Assembly: GCA_028023455.1 (NCBI GenBank)
Contig: JAQFVV010006293.1
Coordinates: forward strand, 2,803,844 to 2,867,843
DNA from: Epiperipatus broadwayi
Taxonomy: Eukaryota > Onychophora > Udeonychophora > Euonychophora > Peripatidae
Direction: 5' to 3'
DNA length: 64,000 nt
Both the position numbers and the translations under genes were made by a program. The stretch's first letter is position 1. Each line of letters opens with the position of its first letter. The notes below the pieces were generated by a model, which saw only the letters and a list, made by a program, of their open reading frames with translations, had not been told where the DNA came from and ran no database searches. This document shows, one piece after another, positions 23,974 to 35,500 of the stretch.

Positions 23974-25704
23974 ATGGAAAATCTAGAACAAAAGATAGGT
24001 CAATCTGTGGAGAAAAGTATAGAAGGTTTAAGGGTAAATCTAGAGAACTCTATTGACAATAACAACCAAATGATCATCGCTTTGGAAACTAGGATAGAAG
24101 GGTCCAATATAGAGTGTAAAAATAGGTTTGTGTCATTAGAGGAGAGGATAGAAGGAGTGTGTAGGTCTATGGAAGTCACCAAACAGGAGGGCTGTCAGGG
24201 ACTACAGTCATTAAAGGCTCAAGTGGAGCAGTCTATCGAAGAAAATAAGAGAGAAATTGAGTTAGTTAGGAATGAGGTCCATGGTTTGGTCTCCCAATCC
24301 ATATCAGAATGCATAGAAAAGAATGCCGAAATAACTTCTGCAGGAATTCATATTAGATTAGAGGAGGTGGTAGCCAAAGTGGACTCATATAAGGAAGCCA
24401 CTTTGGGCTGTATAGATCAAACCCTCACTATGAAAAATAAGTTTAGTGGCTTAGAAAAGGAAATACGAGAAGTTAAGGGAAGCATGGCCAATGAGTGTGT
24501 ACAAATTGACCAAAATCTTAGGAAAGAATTGGGGAAACAAATGGATAGCTTTAGGGAGGAGATAGTAAAAAGGGACAAGTCAAGTTCTTTAGAAGAGGGA
24601 CCCAGAATGAATCAACATGAATTGGGTGTTATGTTGGGAAAGGTTGAGGAGAACCAGAAGGCCTATGTTGTGGAATACATAAACCCCAAGATGGATGATC
24701 TCTACCAGAAAATAGGGGAATTAAAAGATCGTATTAATGTAGGGCTGCAGGATCAGTCAAACCTAAATTCAGGGCAGAGCGATGGTAGCACCAGTCCAGA
24801 TGACTGTAGGGATAGCTCAGAACAGAGTCAGTCAGAGAAAAGGATGCCTACTTTAGGTAAAAATCCACAAGTTAAAAAATTAGTAGATAGGGCTGACCAT
24901 ACCAGTAAAGATGAATATAGAGTAGGAGGGTCAATGACCTCAAATTTAATTAAAATTAAGGCCTTTAGTGGGGAGAGCAGGGAGAACCCCTTAGAGTATC
25001 TGTATACCTTGGAAGAACTCTTTTCTGTGTGTAGGCTGAGTGAACAGGAAAAGTTGGCCATTGCATGTAACCATCTTTATGCCTATGCTAAGGAATGGTG
25101 GCGGTCCCTATTTGATAAGCCCACTACCTTTGGGGATTTTCGTTGTGTTATCTTAGCCTGTTTTTGGAGTGAAGATAGGCAGGACCAGGTGCGCTACCAG
25201 ATTACACAGGAAAAGTATGGTGGTACCAAGGGTAGCTATACACAATTTTTCAGAGGGCAGGCGGTTAAGTTGAAAAGTCTGACTGCATTTCCCCTCTCAG
25301 AGCACCAAATCCTGAGAATACTCCGACACAATCTTCCCCGAAGCATTGAACAAATGCTAATTGCTGCTGATTGCCACAGTATAGAGGAAGCATCAGAAAT
25401 CCTGGATGCTCTAGAAATTTCAGAGCTAGATTCAGAGACTAGGCCCAAGAGCACCAAGGACAGGTATAATTATAATGTCTCTAGTCTGAATCTAGGTGAT
25501 CAAACAAATGATCAGAATTTTAGTAGATATGGGTATAGAAACAATTATAGGGCTAGGCCTCCTAATCAATCCTGGGGAAATTTTAGGGATAATGTTGGGA
25601 AGAAAGTAATTCCTAGAAACGAGCAACCCTCTACAAGTGGAATCACCACAGTGCTAAAAAGACCAGGGGGAAAAGCCCAAAGTAAGACTCCATCGCTAAA
25701 CTAG
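23974..25704 (+). CDS. gag: Gag, main part with capsid-like domain
   Basis: 576 codons. Residues 1-250 are continued heptad-like coiled coil (NLEQKIGQSVEKSIEGL and similar). About residues 321-485 form a Ty3-type capsid/retrotransposon-gag domain: IKIKAFSGES...PLEYL, AKEWWRSLF near 373, then FFRGQAVKLKSL, HNLPRSIEQML and ASEILDALEI. The last ~90 residues are basic and Asn/Arg/Tyr-rich (RYGYRNNYRARPPNQ) and would bind nucleic acid. I see no CCHC zinc knuckle, which most gags of the group have. It ends TAG at 25702-25704 and overlaps the open pol frame by 19 nt. This ATG is internal; the true start is at 23371. Confidence 0.85.
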   Translation: MENLEQKIGQSVEKSIEGLRVNLENSIDNNNQMIIALETRIEGSNIECKNRFVSLEERIEGVCRSMEVTKQEGCQGLQSLKAQVEQSIEENKREIELVRNEVHGLVSQSISECIEKNAEITSAGIHIRLEEVVAKVDSYKEATLGCIDQTLTMKNKFSGLEKEIREVKGSMANECVQIDQNLRKELGKQMDSFREEIVKRDKSSSLEEGPRMNQHELGVMLGKVEENQKAYVVEYINPKMDDLYQKIGELKDRINVGLQDQSNLNSGQSDGSTSPDDCRDSSEQSQSEKRMPTLGKNPQVKKLVDRADHTSKDEYRVGGSMTSNLIKIKAFSGESRENPLEYLYTLEELFSVCRLSEQEKLAIACNHLYAYAKEWWRSLFDKPTTFGDFRCVILACFWSEDRQDQVRYQITQEKYGGTKGSYTQFFRGQAVKLKSLTAFPLSEHQILRILRHNLPRSIEQMLIAADCHSIEEASEILDALEISELDSETRPKSTKDRYNYNVSSLNLGDQTNDQNFSRYGYRNNYRARPPNQSWGNFRDNVGKKVIPRNEQPSTSGITTVLKRPGGKAQSKTPSLN

Positions 25705-28700
25705 AACGGTCCTGGTATAATAGTTCCTCAGTGCTGGGGCCATATGCTAACAGTAAGAGGGACAATGAGATGTGGTTATTAAATACCCTTGATCTGGATG
25801 TGGATTACCTAGAGCCATTTGAACTAGGTGAACCACCTATCCAATATAACTGTCCTGTTCTTAAATTATTGATGGAGGGGATTAGTATAAATGCCTTAGT
25901 TGACTCTGGTAGTCAAGCCTCCATCATCTCAGAAAAAGCGTATCAAAAGATGCTTCATGTAAATAGTTGTATACCCTCCTTGCCCATTAAACAGATACAA
26001 GTGACTCTGGCTAATGGGAAGAGAACCAGGCTGTCCAACAAGCAGGTTTGGATTAATTTTAGGCTTAACCAGTCTGAGTTTGGTCATGTCTTCTTGATTA
26101 TGCCTGAATTGGTTCATGATGTCATTATAGGTTCAGACTTCATGATCAGAAATAAATGTAAATTAGATTATGAGAATGGGCTATTTTTATGTCAACAAGA
26201 ACAGTTGCCTTTTGAATGGGAGTTACCGAAACTCTCTGGTCAATTGCTATGTATTCGAAGCACACTAATTGATGTTGGTATTAAAACTAAAATTAATCAT
26301 GTTTTTCTTGCCAATCTGACTATAGGAGAAAATTTATACCAACTGATGTGCAATTATAACAGCCTGTTTTCCACTGTTCCAGGCATCATCAGTGGATATA
26401 CTCATCGAATTAAGTTAAAGGATAATGAACCTTTTCAACAGAGAATGTATCCAGTTCCTTATCAATATCAGGCCGAGGTACAAAAACAGATAGACCAAAT
26501 GTTGGAATGGAAAATTATTCGGAAGTGTTCCTCTGCTTATGTCAATCCTTTGGTAATTATCAGAAAGAAAGATGGTACAGTAAGAGTATGTCTGGATGCT
26601 CGTATGCTGAACCAGATAACCATTCCTGAACGCGATATTCCTCCACCTGTACATGAGCTGCTAATTAAATTCAAACAAAAGTCAATTTTCTCATCTTTTG
26701 ATCTGACAGCCAGTTATTGGCAGATACCACTACACCCTGAAGACCAAAAATATACAGCCTTTCGCTTTCAAGGTCAAACTTATGTTTTTACAAGAATGCC
26801 CTTTGGTCTCATTAACAGTGGTGCTGGTTTGATCAGATGTTTGGATATGATCTTTTCAAAACAATTGAAAGAAAAGATCATCATGTATGTGGATGACATA
26901 GTTATTGCTTCCAGCAGTCTTACAGAGCATCTAGAACACTTACAGATATTCTTTGAAGAGTGTTTAGCCCATAATGTCAAGATAAACCTGGAGAAATGTA
27001 CTATAGCTGCAAAAGAAATTACTTTTCTGGGACATGTAATCAGCGAACAGGGTATCAAACCCCATCCCGAAAAGATTGCTGCTATTCAGGACTTCTCAAT
27101 GCCAAAAACCAAAAAGCAACTGCGGTCCTTCCTCGGTTTATGTAACTATTATCATAAGTTTTATAGGGACTTTGCCGAGGATACCCAGTATTTGTCTGTG
27201 TTATTGAAGAAATCAGAAAGGTGGAGGTGGACCACTGAGCATACCAGAGAGTTCAATACCATAAAACAAACCTTTTTGAACCACATTATTTTGTCTTACC
27301 CTGATTTTGGTAAAAAGTTTTTTGTACAGACAGACAGTAGCCACTATGGTCTGGGAGTAGTTTTATATCAGCTTGATGAAGATCAAAGACCTCAGGTCTT
27401 ATACTTTTTAAGTAGACATTTGAGAGGGGCAGAGCTGAACTACTCCATAACAGAGAAAGAAGCCCTAGCAGTAGTATGGGCCTTTCAAAAGCTACGCCAG
27501 TTTTTGCTTGGCTCTGAGGTCATTGTTTTGTCAGACCATAGGAGCTTAGAATTTCTAAGTAAAAGCTATTTAAATAATGAAAGATTAATTAGATGGAGTC
27601 TATACCTACAACAGTTTAATTACAGCATCGTCTATGTTGAGGGTATTAAGAATATCCCTGCGGATGTTCTTAGTCGTCACCCTGTCTGTCTTGTGCCCCA
27701 ACATCCCGGTACAGAGAATATCTTGATTAATAATATTAATGTTGAATTAGAGAGAGATATCTTAAAAGATTACCATAATTTGGCTGGGATTCAAAAACAA
27801 GACCTAAAATTGGGCAGAATCATCACCATCCTGAATCATCCCCTAAACAGCCACAGCTCCAAGAAATCACTCAAGAAAGTTTTTACCCAGTATAAATTCA
27901 ACCAAGATCTTCTCATGTATAAGGTTAAGGTTAATCATGGTAACCCTTGGAGGATCGTGATTCCTAAAATCCTCATTAATAAATTAGTAAAATATGCTCA
28001 TTGCAAATATGGCCATTATGGCACTCCAAAGATTTATTATGTGTTAAAGAATTATTTCTATTGGAATCAGATGTATAGAAGTGTCAGCAATGTCATTAAA
28101 CAATGTACAGTTTGTGCCAAGACTAAGTATCATGCTAGGTCATTCGTTGGTATTTTACAACCCATAATCCCGGATCGGCCTAACCAATTGTTGGCACTTG
28201 ATTTTTATGGACCACTCCCGGCCTATAACCGACAAAAGTTCATTTTAGTGGCATATGATGTATTTTCTAAATATGTATCTGCATTTGCCGTGCCACGAAC
28301 TGATGCTAAGGGTGTTATCAGGTGCCTCACCAAACACCAGTTGCAAGCCGGGGATAAACCTGATGTGATTTTGACAGATCATGCCACTGCCTTTGTATCG
28401 AAGACCTGGAAGAAATGGGTTCAAACTCAGAACATCAAACATGTTATGAGCTCTATACGAAATCCGCAGTCTAACCCCTGCGAGCGCATTATGCGCGAGC
28501 TTAGCAGACTTTATAGAGTCTACATTCCAGATGATCATAGACAGTGGGTGAATAAACTTCCTGAATTGGTAAATCTCATTAATATCACTTGTAATGAATC
28601 AACAGGATTCCCCCCTGTTAGGTTGCATTACGGAAAACAGGAACCTTTGCTTATTAAAATCCCTTTGCCTATTACCCTTGAGGAAATAAATAATGATGAT

Positions 28701-28985
28701 GACCTTAATAAGGCTCGAGTCCAACTTAAACTCATGGGTCAAAAAAGGGTAAAGCAATCCAGAACTAAACCACATCCATTTAAGATCAATGATCTTGTGC
28801 TGGTACGCACCCCTCATGTTAGCAACCCCCAAAGAAACAAATTTAAAAAGTTTCTGCATTTGTATGAAGGACCATTCAAAATCACTAAAAAGATAGGAGA
28901 GAATGCCTTTATGCTTGCTGCTCTTGATGGGAATAAGGGGACCTATAATGCTAGGAGTTTGATCCCTTATACTTCAGCAGAATAG
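25686..28985 (+). CDS. pol: Pol polyprotein: protease, RT, RNase H, integrase
   Basis: The frame is open from 25686 to the TAG at 28983; residue numbers here count from the GTG codon at 25731 (1084 codons). Order PR-RT-RH-IN identifies Ty3/gypsy (Metaviridae). Protease: ALVDSGSQAS (Asp58). RT: LDARMLNQ near 288, FDLTASYWQIPL, MPFGLINSG and YVDD at 386-389. RNase H: Asp535 (QTDSSHYGLG), Glu577 (TEKEALAVVWA), Asp602 (SDHRSLEFL). Integrase: zinc-binding His757, His762, Cys792, Cys795, then Asp824, Asp883, Glu918. A GPY/F-type module follows (LYEGPFKITKKIG near 1045). All catalytic residues are present and no stop interrupts it, so it may be active. It is one frame back (-1) relative to gag with a 19 nt overlap; no canonical slippery heptamer is seen, so the mode of Pol expression is open. 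No env follows. Confidence 0.95.
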   Translation, partial: DSIAKLERSWYNSSSVLGPYANSKRDNEMWLLNTLDLDVDYLEPFELGEPPIQYNCPVLKLLMEGISINALVDSGSQASIISEKAYQKMLHVNSCIPSLPIKQIQVTLANGKRTRLSNKQVWINFRLNQSEFGHVFLIMPELVHDVIIGSDFMIRNKCKLDYENGLFLCQQEQLPFEWELPKLSGQLLCIRSTLIDVGIKTKINHVFLANLTIGENLYQLMCNYNSLFSTVPGIISGYTHRIKLKDNEPFQQRMYPVPYQYQAEVQKQIDQMLEWKIIRKCSSAYVNPLVIIRKKDGTVRVCLDARMLNQITIPERDIPPPVHELLIKFKQKSIFSSFDLTASYWQIPLHPEDQKYTAFRFQGQTYVFTRMPFGLINSGAGLIRCLDMIFSKQLKEKIIMYVDDIVIASSSLTEHLEHLQIFFEECLAHNVKINLEKCTIAAKEITFLGHVISEQGIKPHPEKIAAIQDFSMPKTKKQLRSFLGLCNYYHKFYRDFAEDTQYLSVLLKKSERWRWTTEHTREFNTIKQTFLNHIILSYPDFGKKFFVQTDSSHYGLGVVLYQLDEDQRPQVLYFLSRHLRGAELNYSITEKEALAVVWAFQKLRQFLLGSEVIVLSDHRSLEFLSKSYLNNERLIRWSLYLQQFNYSIVYVEGIKNIPADVLSRHPVCLVPQHPGTENILINNINVELERDILKDYHNLAGIQKQDLKLGRIITILNHPLNSHSSKKSLKKVFTQYKFNQDLLMYKVKVNHGNPWRIVIPKILINKLVKYAHCKYGHYGTPKIYYVLKNYFYWNQMYRSVSNVIKQCTVCAKTKYHARSFVGILQPIIPDRPNQLLALDFYGPLPAYNRQKFILVAYDVFSKYVSAFAVPRTDAKGVIRCLTKHQLQAGDKPDVILTDHATAFVSKTWKKWVQTQNIKHVMSSIRNPQSNPCERIMRELSRLYRVYIPDDHRQWVNKLPELVNLINITCNESTGFPPVRLHYGKQEPLLIKIPLPITLEEINNDDDLNKARVQLKLMGQKRVKQSRTKPHPFKINDLVLVRTPHVSNPQRNKFKKFLHLYEGPFKITKKIGENAFMLAALDGNKGTYNARSLIPYTSAE

Positions 28986-29162
28986 CCTGGCAAAGATCTC
29001 CAAATAAATTATTTTTAGGTTTTTCTAATGAAAAATATATTTACCAGTAGTTAATTTTTTTTATTATATATATATTATAAGTGTTTATTATTATTAGTGT
29101 ATTTATTAGTTAGGATTTTTTTTTTTAAAATATAGTTAAAACAAAAGTGCTGATGATTTTAT

Positions 29163-29179
29163 CCGAAGGGGGAGAAAGT
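29163..29179 (+). other. Polypurine tract
   Basis: CCGAAGGGGGAGAAAGT lies directly against the 3' LTR start (TGTGCC at 29180). This is the expected primer for plus-strand DNA synthesis. Only 194 bp separate the pol stop from the LTR, leaving no room for another gene. Confidence 0.85.
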
Positions 29180-32100
29180 TGTGCCATTACAATTTAGTCA
29201 CTAGCTAAATTTATAGTAATGTGCATGTAGAAAAGGTAAACCAAAAATCATCATCACATTTTTATATAATCATAAATGAAGCTGTAGGGCATCCAAGTTC
29301 AAACCCTACAAGGTCCAGTTCTAAAAGCTTTAAACAGAGAAAGAATGGGTCAACAATTACATGCTTTACTTGTTTGTGTGTTGATAGAAAGGTAATACAC
29401 ACATTTAAACTATTTAATATTTAAATTTTCTGTTAAAAAGCAAAGTTATAATGCATACATATAGGCAATGTATGTGTAAATTATTTAATTGTTTTATATT
29501 TCAAATATTAAACATTTTAACTTTCTTTAAAACTAACCTATGCTTGATCAATTCTAATATTTTATTCTATACTTTTATTTTGCTTTTCTTTAATTATAAT
29601 TGGGATTTAAAAGTTACAGACTTAATTAAATAATTGGGTTATAATTACTAAGCTAGCAATCATATTATTTAAGGTTAGTTTATGAATGATTTGAAAGAAT
29701 GAAGGATGTGTGTACATTACATACAAAAATTTACATTTCCTAAATATTGAAAGAAAAGGAAGTATTAAATCTGTCAAATTATTTTTTTTTGTACAATTTT
29801 TTTTGTTAAAAGAGGAAATCTGTTTAATCAGATATCGATCTTTGTAGCAATTTTTTTTTGTAAATAATTGTTTTTCACTTTGGAAGCTTATAATGGGTCA
29901 GAGCTCTAATTTTGAAATTGTCTTATCTCAAGATCTAAAGAAGGAAGCTCAAAGATTTGAAGTGTTACCTGGATGTTAAAAAAAAAAAAAAAGAAAAGAA
30001 AGGAAATAAGGATTGAGTCTATTTTTTTTTTAAACAAAAGTGTCTGGAAAAAGGATTAAACTTTTCAGTTGAAAAATAATGTAGTTGAAAATAAATTAGA
30101 GATCTAATTAAAACAAATTTGTCCAAAAATAGCAAGTGATGCTATCTCTGATTGGTTAAGTTAGCTAAAAATTGGATATAAAAAGCTGTCTTGAATTATT
30201 ATTATGATTATTGTTTATGATTCAGATTATTAAACTATCCAATTGAATGCTGAAAATATAAGAAATGTCTGGCTAGAAAAATTATATGTATGTCCCATCG
30301 GTTCCGGACCATCTGGGGAAGCTGCACATCACATAGGAAAGAAAAGATGTGTCTAAAATAATATTCTACACCTTTCAACTGACCAGAGAAATAAGATGTT
30401 TTTAATAGAAGGAAGAAAGCATTCACCTGCATTCAAAGAAGATGAATTAATCTACTGATAAATATTAATCATCAAGTCCAATTAATTGTTACAACAACTG
30501 ATTTTAAACTCAAGAAAATTTACAAATGGGAAAACAACTGCTGTATTTCATCCACATGCTTGACAGGAAGAGAAGAAAAATTAATATAATGATTTCCAAA
30601 TTGTCCACTAAAGCAAATAACCTCAATAGAGTCATCATCATCAAATAGTTATACACCTCAAGAAAGAGATTGTTCCCACGTAAAACGGAAATGGTAGCTG
30701 CAGAAATATAGACATTATACAAGACAAGTTTGAACCCTTGGAAATTCGCCACAAACAAAAGATCGGTAATATGACTTTTTATATCTATTTTCTTTATGAT
30801 ATCAGTCTTAATAAACATTTTAGCAATAAAGTGGTATATTTTATTTAAAGAACTTTTAAAGACTATTCAGATCGATTAAAACAAGAATGTCTTACTAATA
30901 ATAACTTTGAGCTTCATAAATGACCTTGAATGTATGAAAATTATTTGTTTATTAATTTTACAATATTAATGTGTAAAACAATTTTTTTTTATGGTGTTAT
31001 GATTTTAGTTTTAACTGATATATTATTATTATTTTGGTTTTTAATAATATTTTGTTATTATGGGATAAAACACGCACATACATAATAATATTTTTATATG
31101 TGTATAATTGGGAGTGAATGTGAAATAATGAGTAGTATTAGAATATTAGATTATTTTGTTTCAAGTTCAGTATAGATTTCAGCGCTTGGAAGGGAGGGGG
31201 AGAAAATAATTTAAAACTCTTTTCTAAAACTTGCTCTTTCAATTTTACTAACATTTTTTTTTTACATTCTATTTACATGTTGGATTTTTAAAGTATGTGT
31301 GCTAATGAGCAGATAATATTTTTTTTTAAATACTTTTCTCATGGAGTGAAAATCATGGTCAATGTGACGTCCAACTTAATACAAAATACATTTGAAGGGA
31401 AAGGGGGAAGAACTTAAAATTAATCTGAGGATTGTTATATAATCAATTATTATTATTATTATTCATGTCAATTTTCATATTTATCTAGAAATTTTTATGT
31501 ATATGTTAGAAATGTAGTAATAAATATTAGTTTGTTTTATTAAACGAGGCGTATATATTTCATTAAGTGTAGTCTTTGTTAAGTGTGATTATTCATCATC
31601 ATCAATGGTTGAATATTAGTTATTTAAGATATAAGTAAATATGCTAAAATTAAGCAATAATTATGAATTTCTTTATAAAATTTAGTTTTATGTTTAGGCT
31701 TAGTCCTAGAGCTGTAGTTGAAACCCTTGTCATTATTGTTATTATTATCATCATCATCATCGTCATCAACGTTTTAATTAATGAGCTGTTTAACTGTTTA
31801 AAGGCCATAAATAAATATTGATTTTATAATATTTAGTGATCTCTTAGTATTATTATAACCACATCCCATCATCTATTTCATGCAAGGATGAGTGAATTGC
31901 CATCCTAAATTAGTTATATATAATCTGAGCTAGTGAACTTATAAAAATATTGAAACACATTTGTTATGTTAAGATCTGAGAAATGATTTATGTCTAATAT
32001 ACTCCACTTTGGTTTAAAGATGTTTTACTTTTACCTAAATATTAGTGCTTATAGTGATATGGCTCAAAAAGCAAAATCTCTCATTTTTATTAGAAATAAA

Positions 32101-32536
32101 GTACCAAAAAGGGATTCAAACCCGGTACATGTGAAAGGTTATTAGATATAACCGTGTCTAGATTCAGATAATCTAGTGGCGCCCTGCTAGACCATATTCA
32201 CTTAGTATTTGTTTAAACATGCACTTAACATCAAACCAAGAAATGAAAGTGGATAAGACCTACTGTCTGTATACCTGAGTTATATTTTATTGAATTACTA
32301 GTGTACTCACCTCACGTGATTTCATATAATACTGGTTATTAACAATTTCCCCATAATTCTTGATAGTATTAATAATTTGATCAACCTTTAATTTTGATAT
32401 TGGACTCCTTTACTCAGATATAATAATATCTTTTGATCATCATTTAATTTTTGAATTTATGATTATTTCTTATATATAGTAGACAACTCAGGTATGGTAA
32501 TATCTTTTTTTTTTTTGAACTCCATTTATTTAGGTT

Positions 32537-32539
<3 letters not shown>
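29180..32539 (+). mobile_element. 3' LTR of the 13.7 kb element
   Basis: 3360 bp, TGTGCC...GGTTACA, colinear with 18792-22147. Differences I noted include single-base changes at homologous positions near 29427, 29570, 29648, 29907, 30205, 30693, 30811 and 30855, and small changes near 32322 and 32496, plus poly-A/poly-T length differences. The ORFs at 29221-29424, 29451-29633, 30235-30432 (minus) and 30510-30818 (minus) are LTR copies of those in the 5' LTR and not genes. Confidence 0.93.
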
Positions 32540-32581
<42 letters not shown>

Positions 32582-32583
32582 TA
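32540..32583. repeat. TA microsatellite flanking the element
   Basis: Nearly pure (TA)n, interrupted by one TG. With the (TA)n at 18774-18791 it shows that the element inserted into a TA run. Confidence 0.85.
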
Positions 32584-35500
32584 TAATGGAATGTGGAAAT
32601 TGGGGTGGGTGAATGTCATCATCCACCCTAAGTAATCAAAATATTTCAAATAATAATTTTTACAAGAAATTTAAAATACATTTATTAAAATAATGTTATA
32701 TATCAAAGAGAGCAAGAGAAACCTGGAGAGATCACTCTGAGAAATCAGCTCAGATAACTCCTTAGAATAACTGTAAGTATAATTAACCATACACCAACCA
32801 GCATTTTCAATAAGTATAAGTACTCATTCAAGTAATACTCAAAAGAAATAACCATTCATCATCATGGATGATAAATAATAAAAGTAAATCAACAGTTAAT
32901 CTTATGACTGAATTTGAAATAGGTCTACTGTAGACCAGGCCAACTATTTAGCCTTTGCCAGCTTGGGGCAATTATTTAACCATTAATTTGGAAGCACAAA
33001 CTTAAATTCTAATCCAATAATGCTGGATATTAAAAGATGCTGATCATCATCAATGTTATAGTCACTTAGTTCCATTAATGTATTAGCCAAATCTAAATTT
33101 AAATTCTGATAGAGATTAAACTCAAATAAAATGTAGCACATGGGCTTTAAAGAATATTTTCTTTGCACCAACCATGATGATGATGATAATTTATAAGAAC
33201 ATCATCATCATTACTGGATGCCCATAAACACTAATATACACCCCTTTTATATCAGACCATTATGCTCAAATCTAGCTCAGAGAACATAAGCTCTATGACT
33301 GCTATTGTGATCAAGAGATGATGCAAATACATAAAATCTAAAAACCATTTAGAATTAAATCACTGGAATCATTTTAACAATTGAATACAAGTTTATTAAT
33401 ACCAATAAAACATGAATTGAAATTAAGATCTCTAGAATATGGCTATAAACCTATAAACTTTCTGATTTTGATTAATACAAACAAAAAATTATCACATTGT
33501 GATTTACATGATTAATATACAAAATAAAGTTATTATATTGTGATCTACATATATGTTCCAATAGGTTTACTTAAAATGCATATATATATATACCCTTTTG
33601 TTTAGGTTAGGATGGATTGATTGTATCAATTTACTAAAAAAAATTAAATTTAAGAAGGTATTCTAGAAGTATAATGTATATGTTGTGTTGACAATCTTTT
33701 AAAAAGTCTAATTAAAGTAAATACAAATATTACTGTATAATATTATGTTAATATTTTAAAAACAGTTAACTAAAGATAAATTATAATATTGTATGGTTAG
33801 GAAAACTGGCCATAATAAATACTGTATTAATAAGTCTTATAAATAAATGTTTAAAGTAAATTTTAAAAATAATAACTTAATGTTAAATAAATAATATATT
33901 TAAGTAATAAAAATTAATACTTAATAAGTGAATTTAAAATATTTATTTATTAATAATATTGTGGTAGAAGATGAATATTTGGTTTTATAATATCAAATTA
34001 TTATTTTAAAAGTTGTTATATTATTATTTTATTAAAAATATATTTTTAAAATTGAATTATTTAATTTATTTTCAGCTAATTTATAATTGTTCCATCTGGA
34101 TTGTAAGTCATGTGACATATAAACATTGATACACACATGCTTATGAGTTTTTTAGTAAAATTGCAAAATTGTTTTAAAATTCTATTATAAGATTTAAAAT
34201 GTTATATTGGACTGTCACAAAATAAAAATAAAATTAGCTAGTATAAAATATTAAGTCTTTTTTGTTTATTTAAAAAAAAACAAATGTAATAAGTAAAATC
34301 AGATTTTTGTTTCATTTTTAAAAATAATTGTTTTTAAAAAAGTTAAAAGTAATATAAATATTACAATATTATTTTAAAAATTATTTTGAAGAGTTTGGTA
34401 GATGTAAATAAAATATGAAAATTAACTAGTAATTGAATAATGTAATAATTTGTAAATATTTGATGAGTCATTATTTATTTTTTAAATTTTAATTCTGCAT
34501 TGTTGGCTAGATATGTAAATAAGCTGGCAGAGTGTTGTTTAGTTAACCAATCAATAGAGTACTTTGTTAGGGTATAAAAATTGGTGCACAATTATTTTTG
34601 AGGTACTACTACTACTACTTCTGTTAACAAAGTATGCTATATTAAACAGCTTAATTTCTGGTAATTTACAGTTTTGAAGATTAGGAGTACCAGTAATAGT
34701 CAATTATATTTATTTTAATTCCAAGAAAGTACAGTGAGTTGTGTAAGATTGTATAATATAGAAATGCCATGCTAAAAGCTAAGTAATTCCTTATCAACCG
34801 ATTTATTAAGCCTAATTCTAATGTCGCATTAAATATGAATAGATCATCATTAAATTTAAATTTATGTAAAAAATGTCAAATTATTATCTTTCTATTAGGC
34901 ATATAATTTTGCCTATACTAATGGGTAATATTAATTTGCTATTGGGATTAGCAAATTGGACATCACAGAGAAGGTTTATAAAAGTTCGCCAGAAATTAAA
35001 ATTAAAGAAAAATATATAAAATGCCTTTATTCGGAGGACTTATTTTAAAATAAGATGGTAAATTTTGAAAATCTTCTAAATTTGATAAAAGAATTATTAT
35101 GAAATGCAGAAATATTTCTCTATGAAGAAGTATTTAATAATCTTTTTAAAACTATCATAATAATTTTAAAAGATGTAAAAAAGATTAAGATTGTTAGCGG
35201 AACGTTTTCAAATCTTATTGAAAAAAAATTTGGAAAAATAAGTAATTAAAATTATCCTATTATTAATTAGTGTATGCTGGTCATACAAAAGATTCTGAAA
35301 ATTGTTTATGGAAATGTTTTAAATATGTAATAAGTATTGAGGAACGCTAAGTCTTATTGCTGTATCAAAGAACATCAACCATCATGAAATCTGAGTAAAC
35401 ATAACAGAATTTGGAAATTTATTTTATTATATATCAAAAATACTTTCAATAATTATTTTTATTAAATAATGGGAACTATGAACTATTATTTTATAAACTT

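Noticed and set aside
28986-29179. Envelope or third ORF after pol
   Set aside because: Only 194 bp separate pol from the 3' LTR.
34553-34640. Host promoter with CCAAT and TATA-like boxes
   Set aside because: No gene or LTR boundary could be attached to it; such boxes arise easily in AT-rich DNA.
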